A stretch of DNA of 64,000 nucleotides from Candidatus Bathyarchaeota archaeon (GTDB taxonomy: Archaea > Thermoproteota > Bathyarchaeia > Bathyarchaeales > Bathycorpusculaceae), in the NCBI GenBank assembly GCA_026014465.1, contig JAOZID010000004.1:310001-374000 (forward strand). The letters are read 5' to 3'. The position numbers and the translations under genes were made by a program. Below the pieces are notes generated by a model, which had not been told where the DNA came from, did not search any database, and was given only the letters and a program-made list of their open reading frames with translations. Shown in pieces: positions 50,026 through 59,187 of the stretch; positions within the stretch are counted from its first letter, which is position 1, and each line of letters begins with the position of its first letter.

Positions 50026-50780
50026 AAGTTGTCTTTATAGGAGCAGGTCCTGGCGACCCCGAACTTATCACCGTGAAGGGAAAGAAGTGGCTTGAAAAAG
50101 CTGACGTGGTCATTTACGCTGGGTCTTTGCTAAACCCAAAGATTCTAAAATACTGCAAACCCGACGCTGAATTGTATGATAGCGCGAAGATGAATTTGCC
50201 CGAGGTGCAGCAGGTGATGCTAAAAGCCTTCAAGGCAGGCAAGCAGGTAGCTCGCGTCCACGACGGTGACCCAAGCTTTTATGGCGCTATTCAAGAGCAG
50301 ATGGATTTTCTTGACAAAGAAGGCATTGAGTACTTCCGTATCCCAGGCGTTAGCTGCCTGCAAGGAGGCGCCGCGAGCCTAAACCGCCAGTTAACCCTGC
50401 CCCGCATCTCCCAAACCATAATTCTTACACGCCCCGAAGGACGAACCCCCGTACCCGAATCCGAGAGCCTGCGCGAGTTAGCAAAGCACCAGTCAACCAT
50501 GGTCATCTTCCTAGGCACACCCCACATCGCACGCGTAGTCGAAGAACTCCAAAAAGGCGGCTACCCCAAAGACACCCCCACCCAAGTGGTTTACAAGGCT
50601 ACTTGGCCTGAACAGAAAATCGTCAAAGGCACCCTAACCGACATCGTCGAAAAAGTCAAAGCCCAAGGCATAACCGCAACCGCCCTCATCTTCGTTGGAA
50701 ACGTGCTTGACCCCAAAGCATACGACCTCTCAAAACTCTACGACCCCACCTTCACCACAGGCTTTCGTAAAGGCACCTAA
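50022..50780 (+). CDS. cbiF: Cobalt-precorrin-4 (C11)-methyltransferase CbiF
   Basis: 252 residues. VVFIGAGPGDPELITVKG, YAGSLLNPKILKYC, RVHDGDPSFYGAIQEQ and YFRIPGVSCLQGGAA match CbiF/CobM. It methylates C11. It is coupled to cbiL at its start and followed after one base by cbiG. Confidence 0.95.
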   Translation: MKVVFIGAGPGDPELITVKGKKWLEKADVVIYAGSLLNPKILKYCKPDAELYDSAKMNLPEVQQVMLKAFKAGKQVARVHDGDPSFYGAIQEQMDFLDKEGIEYFRIPGVSCLQGGAASLNRQLTLPRISQTIILTRPEGRTPVPESESLRELAKHQSTMVIFLGTPHIARVVEELQKGGYPKDTPTQVVYKATWPEQKIVKGTLTDIVEKVKAQGITATALIFVGNVLDPKAYDLSKLYDPTFTTGFRKGT

Positions 50781-50781
50781 C

Positions 50782-51876
50782 ATGTACCCCAACGGCATCG
50801 CCATCATCGCCCTCAACACCCACGGCGTTCACACCGCCCAGAAAATCCAAGCCGCCCTAGCCGCCTCAACTGTAAACAGCACCGTTTACGCCCCCCAAAA
50901 ATACGCAGTAGAAGGCGTTGTTGCGATTCCCGAAAACCAAAACCTGCCCCAGTTCATCACGCAAATCTACAACACCACTGACGCTATAGTCGCAGTCATG
51001 GCAGCAGGCATAATAATTCGCGAAATCGCGCCGCACCTGCAAAGCAAACTCGTTGACCCCGCCGTAGTCTGCGTGGACATCTCTGGCAACTTTGTCATCA
51101 GCTTGCTCTCAGGACACTACGGAGGCGCTAACCAGCTAACACGGCTAATCGTCTCAGGCATCGGCGCCACACCTGTTATCACTACAGCTTCGGACACTTT
51201 GGGCAAGCAAAGCGTAGATGACCTTGCAAGGCAACTGCATATAAAAATCGTAAACCCCGCAAGTTTGGTGGCGGTTAATTCGGCTCTTGTGAATGGGGAG
51301 CGTTTGGCTGCGGTTCTGGTTGGCAAGGTAAAGTTTCCAGCGGGCGTGCTTAGGGATTACGCGGTTGAGCGTGCAGAAACTGTTGACGAGGCACTGCGTG
51401 TCTTGGATGGGTACGACGCGGGCTTTATTGTTTGCAATGAGGCATCTGTGGCGGTGTTGGTTGCGGGTAAGCCTGTGACGGTTCTAACGCCCAAAAGGGT
51501 TGTTGTGGGGTTGGGGGCGCGAAAGGAAATCACTAAGGCTCAGGTGCTAGACGCTATTGACGAGGCGTTATCTAAAGTGAACTTGCCCGTAGAGCGTGTG
51601 GATGGTTTGGTTACGGTTGATATTAAAAAGTCTTCTAAGAGCATGATAGATGCCGTTGCTCAGTTGGGGTTCACGCTGGGTTTTGTTAGCGTGGACGAGC
51701 TGGGCGCTTTTAGTCATCCTGAATTGAGTCCTGACTCAAAAATAGTACAAAAAAACTTTGGAGTTGGAGGAGTATGCGAACGAGCAGCCTTAATGGCAAC
51801 AGGGAAAAACAACCATTTAATCCTGAAAAAACTAAAACACAACGGAGTCACGGTAGCGATAGCCACGGGCGAATAA
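50782..51876 (+). CDS. cbiG: Cobalt-precorrin-5A hydrolase CbiG
   Basis: 364 residues. CbiG N-domain (VAVMAAGIIIREIAPHL), the LLSGHYGGANQLTRLI segment, a middle domain and the C-domain ending in FGVGGVCERAALMATG with NGVTVAIATGE. It opens the lactone and releases acetaldehyde. The C-terminal 34 residues overlap the next gene in another frame but are clearly conserved CbiG sequence. No ribosome site is close to ATG 50782, so translation is likely coupled to cbiF. Confidence 0.93.
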   Translation: MYPNGIAIIALNTHGVHTAQKIQAALAASTVNSTVYAPQKYAVEGVVAIPENQNLPQFITQIYNTTDAIVAVMAAGIIIREIAPHLQSKLVDPAVVCVDISGNFVISLLSGHYGGANQLTRLIVSGIGATPVITTASDTLGKQSVDDLARQLHIKIVNPASLVAVNSALVNGERLAAVLVGKVKFPAGVLRDYAVERAETVDEALRVLDGYDAGFIVCNEASVAVLVAGKPVTVLTPKRVVVGLGARKEITKAQVLDAIDEALSKVNLPVERVDGLVTVDIKKSSKSMIDAVAQLGFTLGFVSVDELGAFSHPELSPDSKIVQKNFGVGGVCERAALMATGKNNHLILKKLKHNGVTVAIATGE

Positions 51877-52619
51877 GTGTCGTAGGCATCGGACCAGGCG
51901 CCGCCGAACACATGACCCCAAAGGCACGCCACGCCATAGAGACAGCAGACGCCATCGTAGGATACAAAACCTACATCGCGCTGATACAAGACCTCATCAA
52001 ACCCGATGCAGAAATCGTGGCGGGAACCATGGGACGTGAAGTTGACCGAGCCAAAGCCGCCGTAGAAAAAGCCCAAGAAAACAAGCACGTTGCTGTCATT
52101 AGCAGTGGAGACGCAGGCGTTTACGGCATGGCAGGCGTAGTCTTGGAAGCGGTCGCGTTTGAAAAAGCCAATGTCCCCGTGGAAGTTGTTGCGGGGGTGA
52201 CGGCGGCTACTGCGGCAGCAGCCAACTTGGGAGCGCCCTTGGTTAGTGACTTTGCTGTGATTAGCCTTAGCGACCTACTAACGCCCTGGTCTTTGATTGA
52301 GAAGCGGTTGGAGGCGGCGGCGCAAGCTGACTTTGCGATTGTTTTGTATAATCCGCAGAGCATGGGGCGAACTAAACCCTTGCATGTGGCGCATCAGATT
52401 CTGCTCAAGCACAAGAACCCCAAGACCCCCGTGGGCATCGTCAGGGCAGCAGGACGCGAAGGCGAACAAACCCAAATCACCACGCTCCAAGAGCTACTGG
52501 ACTGCAAGGTGGACATGGTCACAACCCTAATCGTGGGAACCTCAACCACCCAAATTATAAACGGCAAAATGGTAACTCCCCGAGGCTACGACCTGACCCG
52601 ACAAGCCAAAACTGCCTAA
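51774..52619 (+). CDS. cbiH: Cobalt-factor-III C17-methyltransferase CbiH
   Basis: 281 residues as read from ATG 51774. Core motifs ISVVGIGPGAAEHMTPKA, VISSGDAGVYGMAGVVLE and EVVAGVTAATAAAANLG identify CbiH/CobJ, which methylates C17 and contracts the ring. The first 33 residues come from the region overlapping cbiG by 103 bases and are Ser/Lys/His-rich without family similarity; no other ATG, GTG or TTG exists in frame before the core, only an ATA at the cbiG stop. GGAGTTGGAGGAG before ATG 51774 is a strong ribosome site. Confidence 0.9.
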   Translation: MRTSSLNGNREKQPFNPEKTKTQRSHGSDSHGRISVVGIGPGAAEHMTPKARHAIETADAIVGYKTYIALIQDLIKPDAEIVAGTMGREVDRAKAAVEKAQENKHVAVISSGDAGVYGMAGVVLEAVAFEKANVPVEVVAGVTAATAAAANLGAPLVSDFAVISLSDLLTPWSLIEKRLEAAAQADFAIVLYNPQSMGRTKPLHVAHQILLKHKNPKTPVGIVRAAGREGEQTQITTLQELLDCKVDMVTTLIVGTSTTQIINGKMVTPRGYDLTRQAKTA

Positions 52620-52694
52620 CCCCATTTTTTCTTGTGTGGGGTATCCTGAACCTTTAAATTTTGTTTTAAATGAAGTTAATGTGAGGTTGAATAT

Positions 52695-53534
52695 ATGCGC
52701 AAGCCCCCCCAAGATGTTTTGCTTCGGGACAAAAGCGAGTTTACCAAATTCCAGATTCTTTTGGAAGTTATGCGTAACCAGCCCCATGTTAAGCAAAAGG
52801 ACATAAGCGACCGTATCGGCATAACCATTCAGGCTATCTCCAAATATTTTAAGAGGCTTTCTAAGGAGGGTTTGCTTGAGGCAGGTTCTGAACGTGCAGA
52901 TTACCGTTTGACTCCTAAAGCGGTGGATAAGCTGCAGGAGGATTTGCATCATTTAAACGCCTATGTTTCTGGGATAAAACGTGACTTAAACGTTGAACAT
53001 GCCCTGCCCGCTTTAGCCACAACCGCAGTGAAAGAAGGCGACAAAGTTGGTATCATCATAAAAGACGGCATACTCTACACTGTTTCACCTGATGATTCCT
53101 CTGTTTCTGCAAAGGGCACTGTTTTGAATGACGCGAAAGCGGGGGAGGATTTGGGTTTAATCGATTTGGAAGGTAAGGTGCCTATAAAGCAGGGTCGTAT
53201 TTTGCTTGTGAAGATGCCCAGTATAAGCGATGGAGGCTCGCGTGCTGTTGATTTAGACAAAGTCAAAGCCTTCTACGACGAATTCAAACCCGACCGCATA
53301 GGCGTCATGGGAGCAGTAGGCAGAGCCGTCTTATCCAAACTCGACATAGAACCCACCATCGAATTCGGACTCAGCCGAGCCGCCGCCGTAGCCGCCTCCC
53401 GCGGACTCAATGTCTTCGTCCTCGTCGTAGGCAGAATGGTCAACCGCATGATAGAAGAAATCGACAACATCAACCTGAAAAACACCTCAGACATAGTCTA
53501 CGAAGTCAAAGACGCCCGACTCCTACCCAAATAA
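52695..53534 (+). CDS. Winged-helix regulator with large effector-like domain (archaeal MarR-like)
   Basis: 279 residues. Residues about 15-80 form a winged helix (VKQKDISDRIGITIQAISKY, then RLTPKAVDKL). The following 190 residues contain beta-rich VGIIIKDGILYTVSPDD and KPDRIGVMGAVGRAVLSKL, FVLVVGRMVNRM, a domain seen in archaeal DUF7839-type regulators. A T-rich promoter with TTTAAATT lies in the 75-base gap after cbiH. It may control the cobalamin genes or MntP; not shown by sequence. Confidence 0.75.
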   Translation: MRKPPQDVLLRDKSEFTKFQILLEVMRNQPHVKQKDISDRIGITIQAISKYFKRLSKEGLLEAGSERADYRLTPKAVDKLQEDLHHLNAYVSGIKRDLNVEHALPALATTAVKEGDKVGIIIKDGILYTVSPDDSSVSAKGTVLNDAKAGEDLGLIDLEGKVPIKQGRILLVKMPSISDGGSRAVDLDKVKAFYDEFKPDRIGVMGAVGRAVLSKLDIEPTIEFGLSRAAAVAASRGLNVFVLVVGRMVNRMIEEIDNINLKNTSDIVYEVKDARLLPK

Positions 53535-53554
53535 CCCAAACCCCTCCTGCGGAC

Positions 53555-53566
53555 TTTTCTTTTTTT
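53555..53566 (+). terminator. Poly-T transcription stop
   Basis: The run TTTTCTTTTTTT lies 20 bases after the regulator gene, in a form typical of archaeal termination, which needs little more than a U-rich stretch. Confidence 0.5.
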
Positions 53567-53628
53567 GCTATCACAAAGCCTATATTTTCTAGTTTCACTC
53601 TGTGACAAACAGTTTGCGGGCGTATTAG

Positions 53629-54189
53629 ATGGATGGATTTACCATTGTCTTCATCGCTTTGGGTTTAGCGATGGATGCTTTTGCGGTTTCCATAGCCAGC
53701 GGCGTCTCTATCAAGGGGCAGAGGCGAAAAACAGGGTTGTTGTTGGCGGCTTCTTTTAGTTTCTTCCAAATGTTCATGCCCGTTATCGGCTACTTTGTGG
53801 GCGTGCACTTTAGCAGTTTAATCATGGAATTTGACCATTGGATAGCGTTTGGGCTTTTAGCGTTTATCGGCTGCAAAATGATTTATGACTCCACAAAAAA
53901 AGACGATACGCCCCAATCAGGTCAGCTCAAGCTGTCCTTGCTTTTGACCCTCTCAGTTGCCACCAGCATAGACGCCCTCATGGTCGGCTTAAGCTTCGCC
54001 TTCCTGCAAACCAGCCTACTCGCCCCCATAGCCGCAATAGGCGCCGTAACGTTCTCTCTTTCCTGCATCGGCTTCTTCTTTGGCAACTACCTTGGCAGCA
54101 AATTCGGCGACAAAATCAAAATAGTTGGCGGACTCATCCTCATAGCCATCGGCATACAAATCCTCCTCGAACACCTACTCATAATCTAA
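53629..54189 (+). CDS. mntP: Manganese efflux protein MntP
   Basis: 186 residues, six membrane helices in two repeats. The repeat signatures GLAMDAFAVSIASG and VATSIDALMVGLSFAF carry the conserved Asp residues of the MntP/LysE-like fold. Exports Mn(II). A short charged loop (STKKDDTPQSGQLK) joins the halves. No manganese-responsive upstream motif was recognised. Confidence 0.9.
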   Translation: MDGFTIVFIALGLAMDAFAVSIASGVSIKGQRRKTGLLLAASFSFFQMFMPVIGYFVGVHFSSLIMEFDHWIAFGLLAFIGCKMIYDSTKKDDTPQSGQLKLSLLLTLSVATSIDALMVGLSFAFLQTSLLAPIAAIGAVTFSLSCIGFFFGNYLGSKFGDKIKIVGGLILIAIGIQILLEHLLII

Positions 54190-54392
54190 AACAAACACCA
54201 ACCTATTTGGATGTAAATACTAATTCTATGCAGAAAACGAGGGGGGAGGGGGTCTATAGAAAAGCTGTGGCTGTTGTGGCTGTGGATTGTTCTTACTGTC
54301 AACTTTATTATGGATGTGCATATGTTTTATATGCAGTAAACTTACATAATCGTGAATGTTGTTTATATTTGAGAATTAGGAGAAAGTTTGGT

Positions 54393-55379
54393 ATGGTAAC
54401 TTTAAGAGCACTTGCTCCCTCGTTGACTCGTATAACTGTTGCAGGCGCAGTAGGCGCTGCTCTTCATATTGGACAAGGAAATTGTGATGTTGTAGATGAT
54501 CAAGCGGTAGAGTTTAGCCGCGCTGTTTTGCATCAAACTGACATTGACGGTGAAGTCATCTGTTGTGAAGGGCCAAAAGATAATGCCCCTAGCTTTGCTA
54601 TCCGAGAAAAAGTCGGCACAGGCAATGGTCCAAAAGTCGAGTTCGTTGTTGACCCTGTGGACGGAACAACCGCCACCAGCAAAGGACGAAAAGACGCCAT
54701 ATCTGCCCTTGCATGCGCCCCCAAGGGTTGCTTCCAAATCCTCCCTGACGATGGTTACTACTACAAAATCGCTACAGGTGGACACAGCATAGGCAAAATC
54801 AGCCTTGACATGAGCATAGAAGAAATCGTGCGCACCGTCGCCAAAAACAAAGGGCTTCCCCTTTCAAACTTTACCGTTATCATGCTTGAACGTGAACGCC
54901 ACAAAGAAATCCTCTCGCAGCTTCGAAAACTGGGTGTACGCATCATTCTTATTCCTGACGGCGACATCGCAGGCGCAGTGGTTAGCTGCATGCCAAACAG
55001 CGGCGTTGACCTTCTTATCGGCGCAGGCGCAGGACCCGAAGCCACCATAGCCGCTACTGCCGTAAAGTGCCTAGGCGGAACCATGCTCGTCAGAGTCTGG
55101 AAAGACAAAAAAGACGACCCCGACCGCCTCAAACGCCTCATAGACGCAGGAGTTGACGTAAACAAAACCTACGACCAAGACGAACTAGCCAAAGGCGACC
55201 AACTCGTCTTCGCAGCCTCAGGCATAACCAAAGGCGAACTCCTCAACGGCGTAACCCTACTAGCCGACGGTGCAGTTGTCCACTCCATCTGCATGCGCAT
55301 GCCCAGCCGAACCATCGAAAAATCCCAAACCACCCTCCACTTCAAAGGACACCCCGTCTACAAACAATTCCTACCCTAA
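54393..55379 (+). CDS. glpX: Fructose-1,6-bisphosphatase class II (GlpX)
   Basis: 328 residues from ATG 54393, chosen for AGGAGAAAG upstream and the normal family N-terminus (RALAPSLTRITVAGAVGAA); longer readings add a Cys/Tyr-rich stretch of no family likeness. Metal and substrate motifs are EVICCEGPKDNAP, FVVDPVDGTTATSKGR and LLIGAGAGPEATIAATA. It acts in gluconeogenesis. Most archaea use the type V aldolase/phosphatase, so a class II enzyme is of some interest. Promoter-like TTTATAT sites lie in the 200-base gap before it. Confidence 0.92.
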   Translation: MVTLRALAPSLTRITVAGAVGAALHIGQGNCDVVDDQAVEFSRAVLHQTDIDGEVICCEGPKDNAPSFAIREKVGTGNGPKVEFVVDPVDGTTATSKGRKDAISALACAPKGCFQILPDDGYYYKIATGGHSIGKISLDMSIEEIVRTVAKNKGLPLSNFTVIMLERERHKEILSQLRKLGVRIILIPDGDIAGAVVSCMPNSGVDLLIGAGAGPEATIAATAVKCLGGTMLVRVWKDKKDDPDRLKRLIDAGVDVNKTYDQDELAKGDQLVFAASGITKGELLNGVTLLADGAVVHSICMRMPSRTIEKSQTTLHFKGHPVYKQFLP

Positions 55380-55381
55380 CC

Positions 55382-55404
55382 TTTCCTTTTTCTTTTCTTG
55401 TTTT
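55382..55404 (+). terminator. T-rich stop after glpX
   Basis: CTTTCCTTTTTCTTTTCTTG, continuing to TTTT, begins two bases after the stop codon; a pyrimidine-rich archaeal terminator between glpX and the ATPase gene. Confidence 0.5.
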
Positions 55405-55455
55405 ACGTGCTGTTTTAATATCAGTTTTAATTTAGTTCTGTTAGAGAGGCTTCTT

Positions 55456-57423
55456 ATGACTACTTTTGAGCACGAAAAAAGCTGTAGGGAAACCTTTCAC
55501 GCAGAAGATGATGAGTCTGAAAGCCGCAAAATCATGGTTGCTTTAGCTGTAATCTTGGGCGTAACCATACTGATTGCAGGCGTTTTAACCCTTGTCGCAC
55601 AGGGTGTTCCTCTGGGGTTTGTTTTGCCCTTCTCAAATGAAGTTGCCACCGTAAGCAACCTGCTCTACTACGTCACCGTCATTTCCGCCGCCGTCTACAT
55701 CGGCTACGTCGGGTTGCGTGAGTTGGTTGGGGAGCGGCGTTTTAGTGTCGAGTTTCTTATGGCTGTTGCGGCTTTGGGTGCAGTTTACTTGGGGTACCTC
55801 TTTGAGGGCGCTACTGTTTTGCTTTTGTACTGTATAGCTGAATATTTTGAGCATTACATCCAAGAGCGCGCCAAAAAAACCGTGGAAAAACTCAGCCAGT
55901 TTATGCCCGAGCAAGCCCGCGTCATAGAAGACGGCGCCGAAAAATCCGTAGCGGTTTCCGAGGTGACGATTGGAACAACGGTTCTGGTTCGTCCAGGGGA
56001 GCGAATTCCCGTTGACGGCAACATCGTGGAGGGTTCGGGGCAGGTGGATCAAGCTTTGGTTACGGGTGAGTCTGTGCCTGTTACGAAAGCGGTGAATGAC
56101 TGCGTTTATGCGGGAACCCTAAACACCAGCGGCGTTTTGAAAATCACGGTTACTAAAACCTCTGACGAAACCCTTGTCTCGCGCATAGTTAAACTCGTCA
56201 CTGAATCCAGCAAACACAAAGCCTCCATAGAAAAACTCGTTGACCGCTTCGCCAAAATCTACGTCCCCATCGTCCTTGTCCTTGCCGTATTCACCGCCTT
56301 TGCCCTCCCCGCCCTCATATCCGAACCCTTCCAAACCTGGCTCTACCGCGCCCTCATCTTGCTAGTACTCTCATGCCCCAGCGCATTCATCATCTCAGTT
56401 CCCGCAACCATCTTTGTCGCCATAACCATAGCAGCCAAACGAGGCGTGATCATAAAAGGCGGCATCTACGTGGAAAAGCTAAACCGCGTAAAAACTGTTG
56501 TCTTCGACAAAACAGGTACCTTAACTCTTGGCAAACCCGTGGTGCATGAAGTCAGGGCAGTTTCAAGACCCCAAGAAGTAGCGTTAGCATACGCGGCTGC
56601 CTTGGACCAGTTTAGCAATCACCCCATCGCCCAAGCTATAGTACGCCGAGCCGCTGAACACGGCATAGACATAAGCAAACTCACCATCACCGACGTCACC
56701 GAAGTCCCCGGCAAAGGCATCGTAGGCTATGTAGACGGCAACTTTGTAGCTGTAGGCAACCCTGAGTTAATGAAAGAATTTGACTGCAACTGCGAAGAAG
56801 CCTACGCCCTAAGCGAAACCGACACCCACACCTCTGTTTGCATATCCGTGGGCAAAGCAGGCATGGCTTCAGTTTGCGTGGTTGATGAAGTTCGCGAAGA
56901 CGCCAAAAACGCCATAGCCGCGCTGAACAAGGCAAAAGTGAAAACAGCCATGCTAACAGGTGACCGCAAAGAAATCGCCAAGGAAATCGCATCTGAACTC
57001 AAGCTCTCCGAGGTTCACGCGGAGCTGTTTCCTGAAGATAAACTGCGCCTTGTGGATGAACTAAAAAGCCGAGGCGGCGGGTTGGTGGCTATGGTCGGCG
57101 ATGGAGTAAATGATGCTCCTGCATTAGCTGCTTCTGACGTGGGCATTGCCATGGGCGCGGGCGGCGTGGACGTAGCCTTAGAATCCGCAGACGTTGTCTT
57201 AGTAAAAGATGAGCTATCCCAAATACCGTACCTGCTCAGGCTAAGCGAAAAAACCATGACCATCGCCAAACAAAACATCGCCGCGTCTTTGGTAGTTAAA
57301 CTGATTCTGGGCGCTTTGGGGCTTATGGGTTTGATTCCACTTTGGTTCACCGTGGCTTCAGGAGACGACGGCGTAACCATGCTGCTCCTGCTCAACACTT
57401 TGCGCCTTGAACGCGTCAAATAA
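55456..57423 (+). CDS. Heavy-metal P1B-type ATPase
   Basis: 655 residues from ATG 55456. No N-terminal heavy-metal-associated domain. Landmarks: VTGESVPVTK (actuator), SCPSAF in the metal-binding helix, DKTGTLTLGKP with the phosphorylated Asp, FSNHPIAQAI (HP locus) and GDGVNDAPALAASD. The metal motif is CPS rather than the CPC of Zn/Cd/Cu pumps, so specificity cannot be read from it. The neighbours MntP and MgtC also deal with divalent cations. Eight membrane helices expected; the last pair is at 620-655. Confidence 0.92.
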   Translation: MTTFEHEKSCRETFHAEDDESESRKIMVALAVILGVTILIAGVLTLVAQGVPLGFVLPFSNEVATVSNLLYYVTVISAAVYIGYVGLRELVGERRFSVEFLMAVAALGAVYLGYLFEGATVLLLYCIAEYFEHYIQERAKKTVEKLSQFMPEQARVIEDGAEKSVAVSEVTIGTTVLVRPGERIPVDGNIVEGSGQVDQALVTGESVPVTKAVNDCVYAGTLNTSGVLKITVTKTSDETLVSRIVKLVTESSKHKASIEKLVDRFAKIYVPIVLVLAVFTAFALPALISEPFQTWLYRALILLVLSCPSAFIISVPATIFVAITIAAKRGVIIKGGIYVEKLNRVKTVVFDKTGTLTLGKPVVHEVRAVSRPQEVALAYAAALDQFSNHPIAQAIVRRAAEHGIDISKLTITDVTEVPGKGIVGYVDGNFVAVGNPELMKEFDCNCEEAYALSETDTHTSVCISVGKAGMASVCVVDEVREDAKNAIAALNKAKVKTAMLTGDRKEIAKEIASELKLSEVHAELFPEDKLRLVDELKSRGGGLVAMVGDGVNDAPALAASDVGIAMGAGGVDVALESADVVLVKDELSQIPYLLRLSEKTMTIAKQNIAASLVVKLILGALGLMGLIPLWFTVASGDDGVTMLLLLNTLRLERVK

Positions 57424-57430
57424 CCTCTTG

Positions 57431-57835
57431 TTACCCCAGCCTTCTTAGGACATATCTGGCAGACAAAACCAGAAACACCAACACCGTAACCACAACCGCC
57501 AAAGGATAATCACCGATACCCACGGTTATGCCTATGGCAGAGGTCGCCCAAAGACTAGCGGCAGTGGTTATGCCTTTGACTTTGTCAACTTCCGCCCAGA
57601 TGGTGCCTGCGCCTATGAACCCGATACCCGCAACTATGCCTGCTGCGATGCGCGCGGGGTCTGCGCTAAAGCTTACTGAAACTATGGTGAACAAGCAAGA
57701 ACCCAAACAAACCAGCACATGCGTTCGCAACCCCGCAGGCCTATGAGCAAACTCACGCTCCAAACCAACAACCGCCCCAAGAACAACAGCCAAAACCAAA
57801 CTCAGAAAAACATCAAAAGAAAGAATAGTCTCCAT
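57431..57835 (-). CDS. MgtC/SapB family membrane protein
   Basis: 134 residues from ATG 57835. Four membrane helices with the family motif VGLEREFAHRPAGLRTHVLV and IVAGIGFIGAGTIWAE. TTTTTATAT on the minus strand (about 57860-57868) lies about 26 bases before this ATG, so a leaderless start is likely; ATG 57859 would add eight residues. MgtC proteins respond to low magnesium, and many modulate ATP synthase; the role here is not shown. Confidence 0.88.
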   Translation of the reverse strand: METILSFDVFLSLVLAVVLGAVVGLEREFAHRPAGLRTHVLVCLGSCLFTIVSVSFSADPARIAAGIVAGIGFIGAGTIWAEVDKVKGITTAASLWATSAIGITVGIGDYPLAVVVTVLVFLVLSARYVLRRLG

Positions 57836-58065
57836 AACCGCACAAAACCCAAACAGCATATAAAAACAAACTGGTCACCACCAAAACACAGCCGAAAACA
57901 CACTACAAGCGTACTACATCACGCAACGGTTAAATCTCAAAACCACAACACACAATCAAGGCTCACCAAGCCAGGACACAACACACCAACCACACACAAA
58001 AAGGGTAACTCCCCAAGCCGCAAACAGGCAAGGGCGAGTTCTTCCTTTCTCTCTTCCTTCCTGTT

Positions 58066-58776
58066 TTAGTCTTTTTGCATGGCTTGGGTTTTGAGGTTTT
58101 GGGGCATTTTTTCTATGGCGTAGCGTAGGGCGGTTCGGGGCATGGTGTTTTTGTGTTGTAGAACGTACTGGAGGATTTGTTGTTGGTGGGTTTTGGTTTG
58201 TTCTTTGAGGAGCCAGCCGTAGCCTTTTTGGACTAAATCGTCGGGGTCGTTAAGCAGGGTGGTTGTGATTTGTAGGGTTTGTTGTAAGAATTTTCCTTTT
58301 TTGGCGGGGATGATAAAGGAGACGGCGGAGGCTCTTTTTAGCCATCGGTTATCGGATTTTGCCCACTGTGCGACTTGGGATGCGGTTTTGGGGTATTTCT
58401 CTAAAATCGCGCCGATGATGTGGTTGCAAAGGTCGTCGCATTTTGCCCAGTTGTCAACGTACCTTTTTATCCACTGCTCGAACATGTTTAGGTCGCTGGG
58501 TTCAAGCTGGCTTGTTATTTTGGATAGCCACGTTCCCGCTACTGTTGCTTCTTCCATAACGCCTGACTGATATAGGGTCTCGCAGAGCGTGAAAACCTCT
58601 GTTTTAGGCAGTGTTTTGATTTCTTTCCAGTATTTCGCCGCAGTTTTGCGCACGACAGGGGTTTTTACGCCATAAAAGGTAGCTTCTTCTTTGAAAAACC
58701 GTCTAAACCCCTGCTTTACCTGCTCGTCCGCTTTCTCCTGAAGCTCTGCCCTAACCCGCCCAACAACAGGATGCAT
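58066..58776 (-). CDS. DNA alkylation repair protein, AlkD-like
   Basis: 236 residues from ATG 58776 (an upstream GTG/ATG would add 20 Cys-rich residues unlike the family). All-helical HEAT-like repeats with FYGVKTPVVRKTAAKYW near the start and YVDNWAKCDDLCNHI in the middle, the AlkD element with the Trp/Asp of the DNA-binding cleft. RWLKRASAVSFIIPAKKG is also typical. It removes alkylated bases such as 3- and 7-alkylpurines without base flipping. Single gene. Confidence 0.85.
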   Translation of the reverse strand: MHPVVGRVRAELQEKADEQVKQGFRRFFKEEATFYGVKTPVVRKTAAKYWKEIKTLPKTEVFTLCETLYQSGVMEEATVAGTWLSKITSQLEPSDLNMFEQWIKRYVDNWAKCDDLCNHIIGAILEKYPKTASQVAQWAKSDNRWLKRASAVSFIIPAKKGKFLQQTLQITTTLLNDPDDLVQKGYGWLLKEQTKTHQQQILQYVLQHKNTMPRTALRYAIEKMPQNLKTQAMQKD

Positions 58777-58881
58777 AAGCAAACAACAACCCCCACGCAT
58801 AAGAGCTTTCTCTAAACAAAAACGAACACAACTCAAAAGCGCAAAAAGAAAGGATGAAAGGGAGGAGGGGGGAGAAGGAGG

Positions 58882-59187
58882 TTAGTATGATTCCATTTGG
58901 TAGAGTTCTACGTCCAGGTTAAGGTTGGGGCATTTTTGGGGTGGTGTGGGGGCTTCTAAGTTGTAGAGTTCTTTGATTTCTGGGAGTTTGTTTTTTGGCA
59001 GCGCAGTTTTGGTTGCTTTGTAGGTAGTGGGTTTGGTGGCTGTTTTTTTGGGTGTTGGGGTTTTTGCGCAAAATGCGCGGCTGGGGTTTTCTGTTAAGTC
59101 GGCAACGCACATGTTGGTTGCCTCTTCTATGTTTATGGGTATTTTTGTTGTGATTTCATCTGGCAGGCGCAGGTGTTTAGTCAACAC
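58882..59187 (-). CDS. Small Lys/Pro/Thr-rich protein coupled to an RHH gene
   Basis: 101 residues from GTG 59187, with GGAGGAGAAAAG at ideal distance, starting inside the RHH gene before it (overlap 11 bases). The N-terminus (RLPDEITTKIPINIEEATNM) is followed by a low-complexity linker (KTPTPKKTATKPTTYKATKT) and a short acidic end (NLDVELYQMESY). A tethered peptide or adaptor is a guess. I know no family. Confidence 0.55.
   Translation of the reverse strand: MLTKHLRLPDEITTKIPINIEEATNMCVADLTENPSRAFCAKTPTPKKTATKPTTYKATKTALPKNKLPEIKELYNLEAPTPPQKCPNLNLDVELYQMESY

Noticed and set aside
54207-54392. N-terminal extension of the fructose bisphosphatase
   Set aside because: Family members start at the ATG at 54393, which has AGGAG upstream; the upstream codons are Cys/Tyr-rich with promoter-like TTTATAT sequences.
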